Shown piece by piece: positions 14,401-21,540 of a stretch of DNA of 64,000 nt. The notes beneath the pieces were generated by a model. It ran no database searches. It was given only the letters and a program-made list of their open reading frames with translations, and was not told the origin of the DNA. The stretch is from Paracentrotus lividus (taxonomy: Eukaryota > Echinodermata > Echinoidea > Camarodonta > Echinidae): contig CALNVZ010000174.1 in NCBI GenBank assembly GCA_940671915.1, positions 79,628,280-79,692,279 of the forward strand, in the 5' to 3' direction. Position 1 is the first letter of the stretch; each line of letters starts with the position of its first letter. The translations under genes were made by a program, and so were the position numbers.

Positions 14401-17400
14401 ACCACCAATGTTAGGTGTAACCTGTGTGCATTCTGTGTGTGTCATTGCCATATGCTATGCACATAACCGCTGTATGTTCATTAGATCTCCTTGTGAGATC
14501 ACGTTCCAGAGATGGAGATATTTCTATTGTGTTGTTGCTAAATCCAGGTCTTAGAATGGATTGTGTGGCCAATCATTTTATACACAGGGTTTAATTCAGG
14601 TATTCTTTCATATTATTGTGCTATGGAATGTAAAGCACAATAAACACTATTTTCTGTTCTCCCAAAAATTTTTATGAGCTTTAATTTGTTATCGTTATTT
14701 TCCTTTCTGTTTTTACGCACTAGGTTGCTAGAGTTGTTGCTAGCATCAAAGAAGAACCTGAGGATGATGATACGATGGCAGCATCATCATCGTCATCAAC
14801 GGCAGCTTCAAATCGAGGATCGAACATCATCTTCAACTCAACATCTGAATTCTGTAGAACACTTGGTGATATTCCTTCTTATGGTAAGCTCATGATGTAT
14901 CCATAGATAAATAATATGAGTATAAAATCTATTTGATACCTTAGATTTTTCAAAAACAGCTTTTTGGCATGATATATCTCGCTCAAGGCGGGAAAGTTGA
15001 AGTCTCTGGTAATGGACTTGGTCTGACTGAGAACCTCTTTATAACCGTAGAGGACTAATTATTATCATTTGGAGATGTTTTCTTCTTTGCACTTGATAGG
15101 CAAGTCGGGTCTTCGAGATGAAGAAGAAGATCACATGGACTTTGACAAGGATGACGATGATGAGGAAACAATGGAAGATGGTGAAGATGGAGAGGAGGCT
15201 GCTGGAGCATGGAATACAGTCAGCATGGAGGAGAGAGAAGAGATTAAGAAAGAGAAGGAGGTAGCTTAGCATTTCTTTTTCTTTAAGAGCAATTTTTATC
15301 TAAACACGAACTATCAGGATTCAAACTCTACCTGGAATACCTGGAAATCAGGGGAAATTGCCTCAAAATCAGGGAATAGTCAGGGATTTTGATCAGAAGT
15401 TGTCAGTCTGTAGTTTACTGTGACACATCATTGCCGCGAAGCATCAAATAGCTGCATTAAAAAATTTGTAAGAATTTTAAGAGTCCATCTGTGAAAAGTC
15501 AAGTAAATTTGTTCTCCTTGTAGAGTGGGAACACTGATTACACTTGTAGGCATGAACAAACCTTTGAAACTTGCTTTTTACCAGCTCAAATACAATACAA
15601 TACAATACTATACAAGGAAATTTTTTTTTTTTTACTATTTGAACTAGTCAGGTAAGTGTGTGATTTTCTTTATGTTCTCATTATTGTAAATGGGCTTATA
15701 TTGAAATGGAAATTTTTCTAAAGGACTGACTCGTAATTTTGCAAAAGCAAAACCATTGTAAAAACTTGAGCTTATACGGTAAATTAAAGTGGGAATGATT
15801 GGTTGATACTGTACAGTGCTAATTTAAGAACATTACCATTAGAGACAGTATTGGATGTGCATTGCTTTGTTTTTACTGCAGATATTATGCAGCAAAAAGG
15901 TCAAGTCAGTGCGTTTGAATGGCAATATCATCTGATAACCACATTTTTCTCCCCCTTCCCCTCTCACTTCAGGAGGAGCTTGGTCCTGTCCTTGATGATG
16001 AACCTACACTACAAGGGGGTATTGCTGGAGCCTTGTCCTTAGCAACCAAGAAGGGTTATCTCATCCAAGAGAAGAAGAAGAAGACCGGAGATTCACTCAT
16101 CCTAACTGCCAAGAATTTTACAATCGAGAACAAGAACTTCAAGTAAGTGCATAAATGATAGATTGTTTTACACTGTTGTTAGTGATCAGCCATACTCAAT
16201 GGGATTTTTTTAATAGCGTGGACGTGCCACCTGAATGAGGTTGATAGGTGAAGAATGGAAGCTTTTCACAAATGATTCTAATGTTAATGGTGGCTCTTCT
16301 TGTTACTTGTTGCAGTTGACTGGTCGGCTGAGACAAGGCATTTCAAGTTCTCAAGACTAGTACAATGAACTTAAAGAGCTTTTAGCATCATATGCATGAA
16401 GAGGCCACCATAATTATAATCATTTGTCAAAAGCTTCAATTCTTTACCTCTCAACCTTGTTCATGTTGATACAATTAGAAAGTTCCCTACTATCCCTGCA
16501 ATGTATCTAAGCTACATTTACATCCTCTTGCCTCAGTTAAATCCGTTGGGACTGAAGAAATTGCTTTGACTTTAGAAATAATTGATTTATGAGGGCTTAA
16601 AACTAATGAAATATAATGTAGAAGATGACTTTAAGAAACTTTTGAATTAGGTTATTATTCGACTTAAATAAGTTTGGCTTCTGTAATGTTGACTGTATTA
16701 TGTTGTAGCATTTATTATAATCTTATAGCAAGGAGGTACGAGAGATGGAGTTCCAACTGGCAACTAATATATTCAAACAGCTGTCAGTTCCTAAAGACGC
16801 ACAAAAGAATATACAGGTCCAAAGCTGCCTTTGATGTCTGATCCTCAAAGCCGACAGATTCATGGGGATAGCAGAGTAGCGAATTTTGCATAAAATAGAA
16901 TATTGCTTATATGTCACTTTTCATTTGACTGAACAGCGCCAAAATTGAGCATATTATAAAAGATGAATATATCGACGATATATATCTAAACATTGGGGTA
17001 AATTCAATGACAGCACCTTAAATTTGTAAAAAGGGTTAAAAAATGATCATCCTAAAATCCCCTTTTTAACAATCTTCCGATTATTTCCGGTAGACGAAAA
17101 TTGAATATGTGCTAGTTGGAATATTGGAAATAATGATGGTATATGTCAGATCAGTGCCCACTAGTGCCCAGTCGAGTAATTTTGATTTATATGTTGGAAA
17201 ATATTATGACATTTCTTTTCGCTTGCCTTGCAAAGTATACGCATTGTGTATTGCTCACAACTTTCAGACAAGTGGTGGCGAAAAGTATTTTCTATTACAA
17301 AAGAATATCTCCTTTTGAAAGTGGCCCTCCGAGTGCAGCCAAGTATAGGGATCTTTTCTCTACCAATCTGCAAGGGAGAGCTAGTTAAGCACATGCCCGA

Positions 17401-20329
17401 CATATTTTCTCCTCGCGGCTTTTAAGCTAGATCAAACGATTCCCGCTTGCAAGATCTCCAGGGCTTGTATCTCCTTGCTTATGGCAATACAAAATGTCAT
17501 GCACTAGTGCATAAGTCGGGTATTTTCATGATTTTGGACAAGGTTGGGAAAATGATATGCAGAATAATTTCAGTATCATAATGCTGTTCTCTTCACTTTT
17601 AATAGTTTGCAATCAGACATGTTTGGAAAGACTAAAGACTTTGATACATGTATGTGTAGTGTAAGATACAAGAAATAAATCATATTATCATTATTCATCT
17701 CTATGCAGTGACATTGATTCTAAGTACAATAAGCATGATCGATTCCGAGGACCTATCTCAGACTTCAAGGAGAAGTCAGGTTATAAACCAGAAGTCAAGA
17801 TCACCTATACAGATGAGTCTGGCAGGTCCCTCAATCAAAAAGAGGTAACACATAAATGATTACATATTATGAATGGTATAAGTTAATAAAATAAATTCAT
17901 TAGTTAATAAAAGAAATATTACAGTCTACTCTGACTACAGTGAGTTGCTCAGTAACTGAGCTGATTACCTTGCTATAATAACAATAATAATACAGTACTT
18001 ATAATGTGCTCTCAATCTAGTACACTTTTCAGCATAGCATTGGTTATTATTACATGCTCTTACCATAGCTGCCCTGATAGAGCTTTTGATGCATGCAATG
18101 AATTTCTTCCGAGTAGCAGGGTAAGTGTTGTAAAGCTTTAATGTATTGGAAATGTGTGTGCCGTTTTTTTTAAACAAGCAGTAACAATCTATATATAATT
18201 AAATTCTGACACCTGTTTGATGAGCATTATTTAATTAAAGGGAAAGTCTGGACCCAAAATAAGTTGCTTTTATAAGCAATTTATATGATAAATTTTTACT
18301 TTATTTGTTAAGAAACTGTTTTCCTCATAACTTTGGCCAAGATATATTGATAGCAATATGTTATTGCATCTATGCATTTCATAAGATTATAATAACATTT
18401 CAAAAGAAAAGTGATATTTGTCATAAAATTCATCATTTATGAATATATTTGTTTTCTATACTGAAAACCTACATAAAATCTTTGTTTTTTTTTAATTTCT
18501 AGATGGGGTGCTGATTTTACAATATATGTATAGATGCAATAGCATATTGCCATCAATATATCTTGTCCAAAGTTATGAGGAAAACAGTTTCTTAACAAAT
18601 TAAAGTGAAAATTTATCATAAAACAATATAGAAAATGCATGTCAAGTTGTGCCCCTATGACATCACAGGTTTGTGACTGTGTTGCCAAATTGGAATAGCA
18701 ATCAATTTTTTGTGTATCGTAAAGATATTCATAACTTTCTTGTTATTAGTCCGATTTTCTTCAAACTTTTTTTATTCTGTTTTTCTAATTTCTCTACTTT
18801 TTATAAAAGCAACTTGTTTTGGGTCCAGACCTTCCCTTTAATTCCATTAGGTCCATTTTAATAAGGATTTCAGACAAGTCATACTCATTATTATACAGTG
18901 CATTTATACTTATATGTTAGATATTGTTTGCTAAGTTTTGTTTTATCATATTGGCTCTTGTTATTATTTACAGGCTTTCCGAGTGCTGTCACATCGTTTC
19001 CATGGCAAAGGATCGGGAAAGATGAAAACGGAAAAGAGAGCAAAGAAAGTCCTGGAAGAGGAGGTTAGTATTATCATTGATTCTGCAATTTGATTGGTCT
19101 ATTTAAACTCTAATATAAACCCATATTACTTGAAAATGACATCATAATTAAATCTGCACTTTCTCGTGAAACGAAATGTGTTTGTTATCAATGTAGCAGT
19201 CAAATATTGTGCTTTTGTTGGGCTCTCAATTGTTTTACAAGTATCACCACAAAAAAATTTAAGGTACCGAGTTAGCCAAGATGACTAAAGTTTATGAAAC
19301 TCCAACATGAATTTATGTTTTCATCATAACTTTACCAATAAGTGTAGACTGCTGAATTCATATAGGGGTCTAAATCTACTATCATTACCCCCAACTTGCC
19401 TTCATGTATTATATGACACCTTCACGTAAATATTTTCCCGTATTATTTGGAACAAAGCAGGGGGTACTTTTGTAGCAAGTTAATTTTTGTGCCCCTGGGG
19501 AGATTGTTATTCCAAGGTTTTACTGTATTGACCAATCAAGATCACGACTTATATCATGCATTTTATTAAATACCTGCTATTGATCCTGGTTGGCTAATGA
19601 AAAGAATACATTCCTTCATTTATAGTGATGGATTGGCGGTTTTGAACAAAAAACAAAATCAATGGGTTTCATGAGGACCTTGTTAATGTTCATTATCATA
19701 TAGGCTATGAAGAAGATGTCATCTACCGACACGCCTCTAAACACCGTTGCTAGGATGCAAGAGAAGCAGAAGACTCTTCAATCAGCATACATTGTCCTCA
19801 GTGGAGGGAGCAAGACAATGACTGCGTGAGTACATCACTTATTATTAAAGGGGAAGTTCACCCTGGAATTTAATTTGTTTTTGAAAAAAATATATCGGTG
19901 AAGGTTTGAGGAAAATCCTACAAATAGTGAATTTTGAAAGTTTAAAGTCTTTTTTTTTTTTTTTTGACGTCACTTGTGAGCTGGAACAAGAAGGTTTACC
20001 TCAAATAATAAATAAATTATCGGGAAGCCATGGGTTGCTTTAGCCCAAACTTAGTACAAGGATTTTGACACAAAATTTTAAAAGAACAATGGCTCAATTG
20101 TATGGTATTACTGGACAGAATATGTGTTTAATGTGTCTAATGTGAAAAGAAAATTAATGTTACATGAATACATTTTTTAAATATGAGGCTCTCAAATTTG
20201 GGTTTAAATTTTTCTTGGACACACTGTACTATTGCTTTGGATCTTATTGCACAGCCATTGGATTGAACAAATAAACACTCAATCTTGATTTTTTTCCTTT
20301 GTATTCACAGCCACAGCATCACCAAGTGA
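1..20329 (+). CDS. SART1: SART1 / Snu66 tri-snRNP splicing factor (C-terminal ~715 residues, 18 exons)
   Basis: SART1 is a nuclear component of the U4/U6.U5 tri-snRNP, needed to bring the tri-snRNP to the pre-spliceosome. Joined exons: 1-12, 3675-3750, 4390-4593, 8222-8324, 9160-9243, 9676-9772, 10421-10560, 11323-11469, 12319-12482, 13220-13338, 13885-14036, 14724-14883, 15100-15260, 15973-16142, 17709-17844, 18974-19063, 19704-19825, 20317-20329. Every junction is GT-AG and every phase agrees. Landmarks in order, matched to the family from memory: [110 protein letters not shown] and a C-terminal AITK. Human SART1 is about 800 residues, so roughly 85 or more N-terminal residues (the RS/basic region) lie left of the window. 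Acidic and basic low-complexity stretches replace less conserved parts. Identity is very secure; individual splice sites are inferred from phase and consensus. Confidence 0.96.
13..3674 (+). other. SART1: SART1 intron 1 of the window: no gene seen
   Basis: AT-rich intron. It holds an AATA/AATC simple repeat (303-350), C and G runs near 560, 700 and 1278, and several copies of a GTCACTCCGTAACC motif between 1770 and 3325. An open stretch at 2055-2247 looks mildly coding but has an in-frame stop at its left edge and no recognised family. Confidence 0.6.
1770..3325. repeat. Dispersed TCACTCCGTAACC motif
   Basis: The motif recurs at about 1939, 2936, 2949 (twice in tandem) and 3309, with a weaker form near 1774, all in the same orientation and inside one intron. 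Elsewhere in the window I did not notice it. Confidence 0.45.
3675..3750 (+). CDS. SART1: SART1 exon: acidic linker and SLSIAETN motif
   Basis: A TTGCAG acceptor and a GTGAGT donor bound this exon. It encodes [10 protein letters not shown] and then SLSIAETN, the start of the conserved [16 protein letters not shown] block of SART1. It ends two bases into the Asn codon. Confidence 0.85.
4390..4593 (+). CDS. SART1: SART1 exon: KLRAKLGL motif and basic helix
   Basis: The exon starts with the last base of the split Asn codon and reads [15 protein letters not shown], a glycine-rich stretch, and then [17 protein letters not shown], which matches the charged helix of the family. The donor is GTGAGT and the exon ends in phase 2. 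Confidence 0.93.
4985..5260 (+). repeat. Interspersed repeat with CAGGGAAAAGTCAGGGAATT core
   Basis: The CAGGGAAAA / GTCAGGGAATT unit occurs several times here, and a diverged relative lies in intron 13 (15340-15500) with the same GTTGTCAGTC continuation. This is a dispersed repeat family; I cannot name it. Confidence 0.55.
5640..5834 (-). pseudogene. Second, inverted copy of the Tc1-like transposase C-terminus
   Basis: On the minus strand the left arm encodes [20 protein letters not shown] and [19 protein letters not shown], nearly identical to the plus-strand copy at 6678-6872. It exists because the left arm is an inverted duplicate of the transposon's right end. Confidence 0.88.
6100..6872 (+). 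pseudogene. Degenerate Tc1-like transposase (plus strand)
   Basis: Broken frames still show family landmarks: KREAKCKG and RHAFANQH, then [20 protein letters not shown] with the GG-x-x-MxW motif, [14 protein letters not shown] (the D-P-K catalytic strand region), and SPYLIPI in place of SPDLNPI. The end [16 protein letters not shown] and [13 protein letters not shown] matches the Tc1 C-terminus. Stops and frameshifts between blocks preclude activity. Confidence 0.85.
7855..8126. mobile_element. MITE with ~65-bp terminal inverted repeats
   Basis: AGAGATGCCAACACTACGG at the left end reappears inverted as CCGTAGTGTTGGCATCTCT at the right end. The match continues through ATAATTATAACATTAGA and the AACGC-AATAACGC region. 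There is no coding capacity, so it is non-autonomous. It sits ~95 bases before the SART1 exon at 8222. Confidence 0.85.
8222..8324 (+). CDS. SART1: SART1 exon: Asp run and [11 protein letters not shown]
   Basis: It encodes KVKVLADD, a run of seven Asp from a GAT repeat, then [21 protein letters not shown], equivalent to the DDTAAWIERSR region of vertebrate SART1. The acceptor is AACAG and the donor GTGAGA. The Asp run is a trinucleotide repeat and may vary in length. Confidence 0.93.
8334..8477 (+). repeat. GATA tetranucleotide microsatellite
   Basis: About 140 bases of GATA with scattered GGAT and TATA interruptions, starting ten bases after a SART1 donor site. Confidence 0.95.
9024..9133. 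repeat. Inverted repeat (hairpin) near SART1 acceptor
   Basis: GTCGGCCTCATGCCAAAAGG on the left pairs with CCTTCTGGCATGAGGCCGAC on the right, about 33-bp arms with a ~42-base loop. It lies 26 bases upstream of the exon at 9160 and could be a small MITE. Confidence 0.8.
9160..9243 (+). CDS. SART1: SART1 exon: [12 protein letters not shown]
   Basis: This phase-0 exon of 28 codons reads [21 protein letters not shown] and then a Lys-rich end. It corresponds to AKLLEEMDQEFGVSTLVEEEF of the family. The acceptor CTTTTTTAG lies about 25 bases downstream of a strong hairpin (9024-9133). Confidence 0.93.
9457..9483 (+). repeat. ATT trinucleotide microsatellite
   Basis: Short uninterrupted ATT run in SART1 intron 5. 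A G-rich run lies nearby (9367-9380). Confidence 0.85.
9676..9772 (+). CDS. SART1: SART1 exon: LEGFKVEHS / VILTLKDM
   Basis: It encodes [19 protein letters not shown] and then [12 protein letters not shown], matching the GLTVEHAIDSFREGETMILTLKD block. It ends in phase 1, and the G completes the Asp codon that opens the exon at 10421. Confidence 0.93.
10035..10345 (+). pseudogene. Decayed tandem copies of the SART1 exon at 10421
   Basis: Three segments resemble the real exon and its upstream flank. 10035-10110 reads [13 protein letters not shown]. 10150-10215 reads DALQERK after a flank like that of the true exon. 10276-10345 keeps a TATAG acceptor and reads [20 protein letters not shown] before a stop. 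The real exon reads [17 protein letters not shown]. None has an intact donor, so they are relics of local duplication. Confidence 0.8.
10421..10560 (+). CDS. SART1: SART1 exon: [14 protein letters not shown]
   Basis: It encodes [17 protein letters not shown] and then [24 protein letters not shown], one of the best conserved parts of the protein. The donor GTAAGC runs straight into a poly-C tract. Decayed relatives of this exon sit just upstream in the intron (10035-10345). Confidence 0.95.
10585..10860. repeat. GGTCTAAT-unit repeat (copy 1)
   Basis: A short degenerate unit (TTGGTCTAAT with ~10-15 variable bases) recurs about a dozen times; toward the right end it turns into the complement (GTTAGACCAAAAGG). 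The same style of repeat occurs at 49625-50215 and a fragment near 13360-13400. Confidence 0.65.
11323..11469 (+). CDS. SART1: SART1 exon: [12 protein letters not shown]
   Basis: This phase-0 exon of 49 codons encodes [20 protein letters not shown], then [14 protein letters not shown] and a helical end [11 protein letters not shown]. It matches ILSKYDEELEGE and SFRLEQGG of the family. Confidence 0.93.
12319..12482 (+). CDS. SART1: SART1 exon: [19 protein letters not shown]
   Basis: It encodes [20 protein letters not shown], then [17 protein letters not shown] and [17 protein letters not shown]. This matches the LASEYLTPEEMVTFKKTKRR region, including the basic KPKKKRRK stretch that may serve as a nuclear signal (inference). 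It ends in phase 2. Confidence 0.93.
12496..12660 (+). repeat. Two-unit tandem duplication (~82 bp)
   Basis: Unit 1 (12496-12576) and unit 2 (12577-12660) share CCCAAAGATCTAGAGGA, the run to TTTTCC, AAATTG-CATCA and ATATTTGCATTTCA. The first begins 13 bases after the SART1 donor at 12483. Confidence 0.8.
12825..12897 (-). repeat. tRNA-like / tRNA-derived SINE head
   Basis: On the minus strand, TAGCTCAGCCAGAAGAGC resembles a pol III A box and, about 45 bases later, GGTTGGAGTCC resembles a B box (GGTTCGANTCC, two mismatches). Spacing fits a tRNA body. I could not form a convincing acceptor stem, so I call it tRNA-derived, not a functional tRNA. Confidence 0.5.
13220..13338 (+). CDS. SART1: SART1 exon: Arg-rich and acidic linker
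   Basis: The first base completes Arg, giving [13 protein letters not shown] and then [19 protein letters not shown]. It aligns loosely with the GRGRRRVSEVEEE and DDTRVENMDISDEEE segments. Phases fit on both sides. Confidence 0.88.
13885..14036 (+). CDS. SART1: SART1 exon: coiled linker rich in Glu, Lys and Gln
   Basis: It encodes [20 protein letters not shown] and a charged helix ending [16 protein letters not shown], where the family has an ELELQKQLEKGRRLRQLQQL coiled segment. The acceptor is TATCCAG and the donor GTAGGC. Confidence 0.88.
14724..14883 (+). CDS. SART1: SART1 exon: [20 protein letters not shown]
   Basis: It encodes [16 protein letters not shown], a Ser/Ala stretch from a TCA/TCG repeat, and then [20 protein letters not shown]. 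The last part is nearly identical to the conserved [19 protein letters not shown] signature of SART1. It ends in phase 1. Confidence 0.95.
15100..15260 (+). CDS. SART1: SART1 exon: acidic domain and WNTVSMEE
   Basis: It encodes [20 protein letters not shown], a long acidic run, and [20 protein letters not shown]. It matches the EELMDFERDEE and GWSTVNLDEEK segments of the family. Confidence 0.92.
15340..15500 (+). repeat. Diverged copy of the CAGGGAAAAGTCAGGG repeat
   Basis: AATCAGGGGAAATTG, AATCAGGGAATAGTCAGGGA and GTTGTCAGTC follow the same order as at 4985-5260. Confidence 0.55.
15973..16142 (+). CDS. SART1: SART1 exon: [18 protein letters not shown]
   Basis: It encodes [20 protein letters not shown], then [20 protein letters not shown] and an IENKNF end. 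It corresponds to the ILDEEPIVNRGLAAALLLCQNKG segment. It ends in phase 2. Confidence 0.93.
16236..16459. mobile_element. Foldback / MITE with ~62-bp inverted arms
   Basis: AGGTTGATAGGTGAAGAATGG on the left pairs with the complement of TTCTTTACCTCTCAACCTT on the right. GAAGCTTTTCACAAATGATT and AATGGTGGC also pair with the complementary right arm. Spacer of about 95 bases. Confidence 0.8.
16729..16834 (+). other. Coding-like segment in SART1 intron 14, possible cassette or relic exon
   Basis: After a TTATAG acceptor, the phase left by the exon ending at 16142 gives [18 protein letters not shown] and [16 protein letters not shown] followed by TGA. No family recognised; nothing similar is expected at this place in SART1. 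If spliced in, it would truncate the protein. Confidence 0.25.
17709..17844 (+). CDS. SART1: SART1 exon: [18 protein letters not shown]
   Basis: It encodes [19 protein letters not shown], then [20 protein letters not shown]. This matches IDDKYSREEYRGFTQDFKEKDGYKPDVKIEYVDETGR almost residue for residue. The acceptor is TATGCAG and the donor GTAACA. Confidence 0.95.
18235..18841. mobile_element. Foldback element with AAAGGGAAAGTCTGGACCC ends
   Basis: TTAAAGGGAAAGTCTGGACC at the left is inverted as GGTCCAGACCTTCCCTTTAA at the right. A second, internal inverted pair (about 18310-18385 with 18520-18620, sharing AAACTGTTTTCCTCATAACTT) is nested inside. It shares CGATTTTCTTCAAAC-type internal sequence with the element at 32761. 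Confidence 0.85.
18974..19063 (+). CDS. SART1: SART1 exon: [16 protein letters not shown]
   Basis: This phase-0 exon of 30 codons reads [20 protein letters not shown] and then [10 protein letters not shown], the most conserved C-terminal motif of SART1. Confidence 0.96.
19704..19825 (+). CDS. SART1: SART1 exon: [14 protein letters not shown] / YIVLSGGSK
   Basis: It encodes [20 protein letters not shown], then [21 protein letters not shown], matching LLKKMSSSDTPLGTVALLQEKQK and TPYIVLSGSGKSMNA. It ends two bases into Ala. Confidence 0.95.
19845..19995 (+). mobile_element. Truncated copy of the AAAGGGGAAGTTCACCCT foldback family
   Basis: It has TTAAAGGGGAAGTTCACCCT and GAAGGTTTGAGGAAAATC like the left arm of 32761-33263, then a poly-T and GACGTCAC. 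I see no right arm. It starts about 20 bases after the SART1 donor at 19826. Confidence 0.7.
20317..20329 (+). CDS. SART1: SART1 terminal coding exon (AITK stop)
   Basis: Two AGs compete here. The acceptor at 20315-20316 restores the family C-terminus ITK followed by TGA at 20327-20329. Using the AG at 20309-20310 instead would run through without an early stop, so the downstream AG is chosen. Confidence 0.85.
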
Positions 20330-21540
20330 GAGTAAGCCAATGACATCGCTGCATCTATTGACAACATTGACAAACACTGACAGTTCCACAGAGATTCTAC
20401 TCTCTAGACTGGCTAGGTGAATTCAATCATTATTGTGACGATTTATTCAGATGAAAGAATTGGTATCAAGATATGGAATTTTATGATGAGAATTAACCCT
20501 TTATCACCAAGCCCACCCAAAACTGCCTGTCAGCTTACTCCCTAAACCGCCCCATACTACCCTTCATTTTCTGTACGCTACAGTCATGATAGTATCTATA
20601 GTATGTGGTTAAACATGCCCATACTTGTTGTGCATTACCTACGCAGTACGTGCTGTCATATTCTACCCAAAATGTACTGTATAAGCTAATATATTCGCGT
20701 ACATAAACTTTCGCGATTGAGGGCTTCTGGCGCATATTCTTGTGTCGTTCAATTCGAGTTTACAGTTATTAAAGTGTAATTTATTATAAGAATATACAAG
20801 GAAATTACTCGCGGATGAGGATATATTCATGTGGTGATAAATTCATGCTTGCTTTCTCACTCGCAAAATTGGCAAAAGTAAAACCCAGCGAAAGTTATAG
20901 CTTATACATTATATTCTTGTGTAAAGTAATTGTGAGTATATCCCATTGAAACTCAGTGATGCATACAGTCAAACGTTTTCCATCATGGAATGAGCTGACA
21001 CTTTTCAAGCAGTCTCTTGGTGCTAAAGGGTTAAGATGTGATTATAATTGTCATATTTTTCTAGTTACCAAAGGGCAGAATAAAAATGCTTTTTTGAGCT
21101 GAAAAATAAATACCTAAACTTGGATAAAATAAAAACCTCTACTTCAAAACTTTGTTTGATAGCCATTGGCTACTCATAATAGTAAAAGTATGAACTAAAA
21201 CTAAAACTTGGATTTGTCATTATTTATAGTTGTATTTCATCCAGGTTTGAGCAAAACAAAATATAACAAAAAAATAAACAAATTCCAGTTTGTTCATTTG
21301 CCCATTTCAGCTCCCCGAAGCAAAATTCTGAAAAACGCATGACAGGATGTAACCAAACTTGATGGGCTTTAATCAAGAGAGATTCTTCTAAAACGCTATT
21401 CAACTTTCATATTCATATCCATTTCTTATTACTAGTATACAAATCTTTGATAGAATTTCTTCTTTGAATCTCTTTTTAAATTATATGTGTAAATAAGGAT
21501 TCATCCTTGCATATGATGAATAAAGATTTTGTACAAACCA
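20330..21540 (+). other. SART1: SART1 3' UTR (inferred extent)
   Basis: AT-rich sequence without coding signal follows the stop. Extent is inferred from the AATAAA at 21519-21524. An earlier AATAAA near 21079 could give a shorter 3' end. The segment 20800-20935 resembles intronic repeats near 15730, so part of the UTR may be repeat-derived. Confidence 0.5.
21519..21524 (+). promoter_or_regulatory. SART1: Candidate SART1 poly(A) signal
   Basis: AATAAA on the plus strand about 1.19 kb after the stop, followed within 50 bases by TG/T-rich sequence suitable for a downstream element. Confidence 0.45.
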
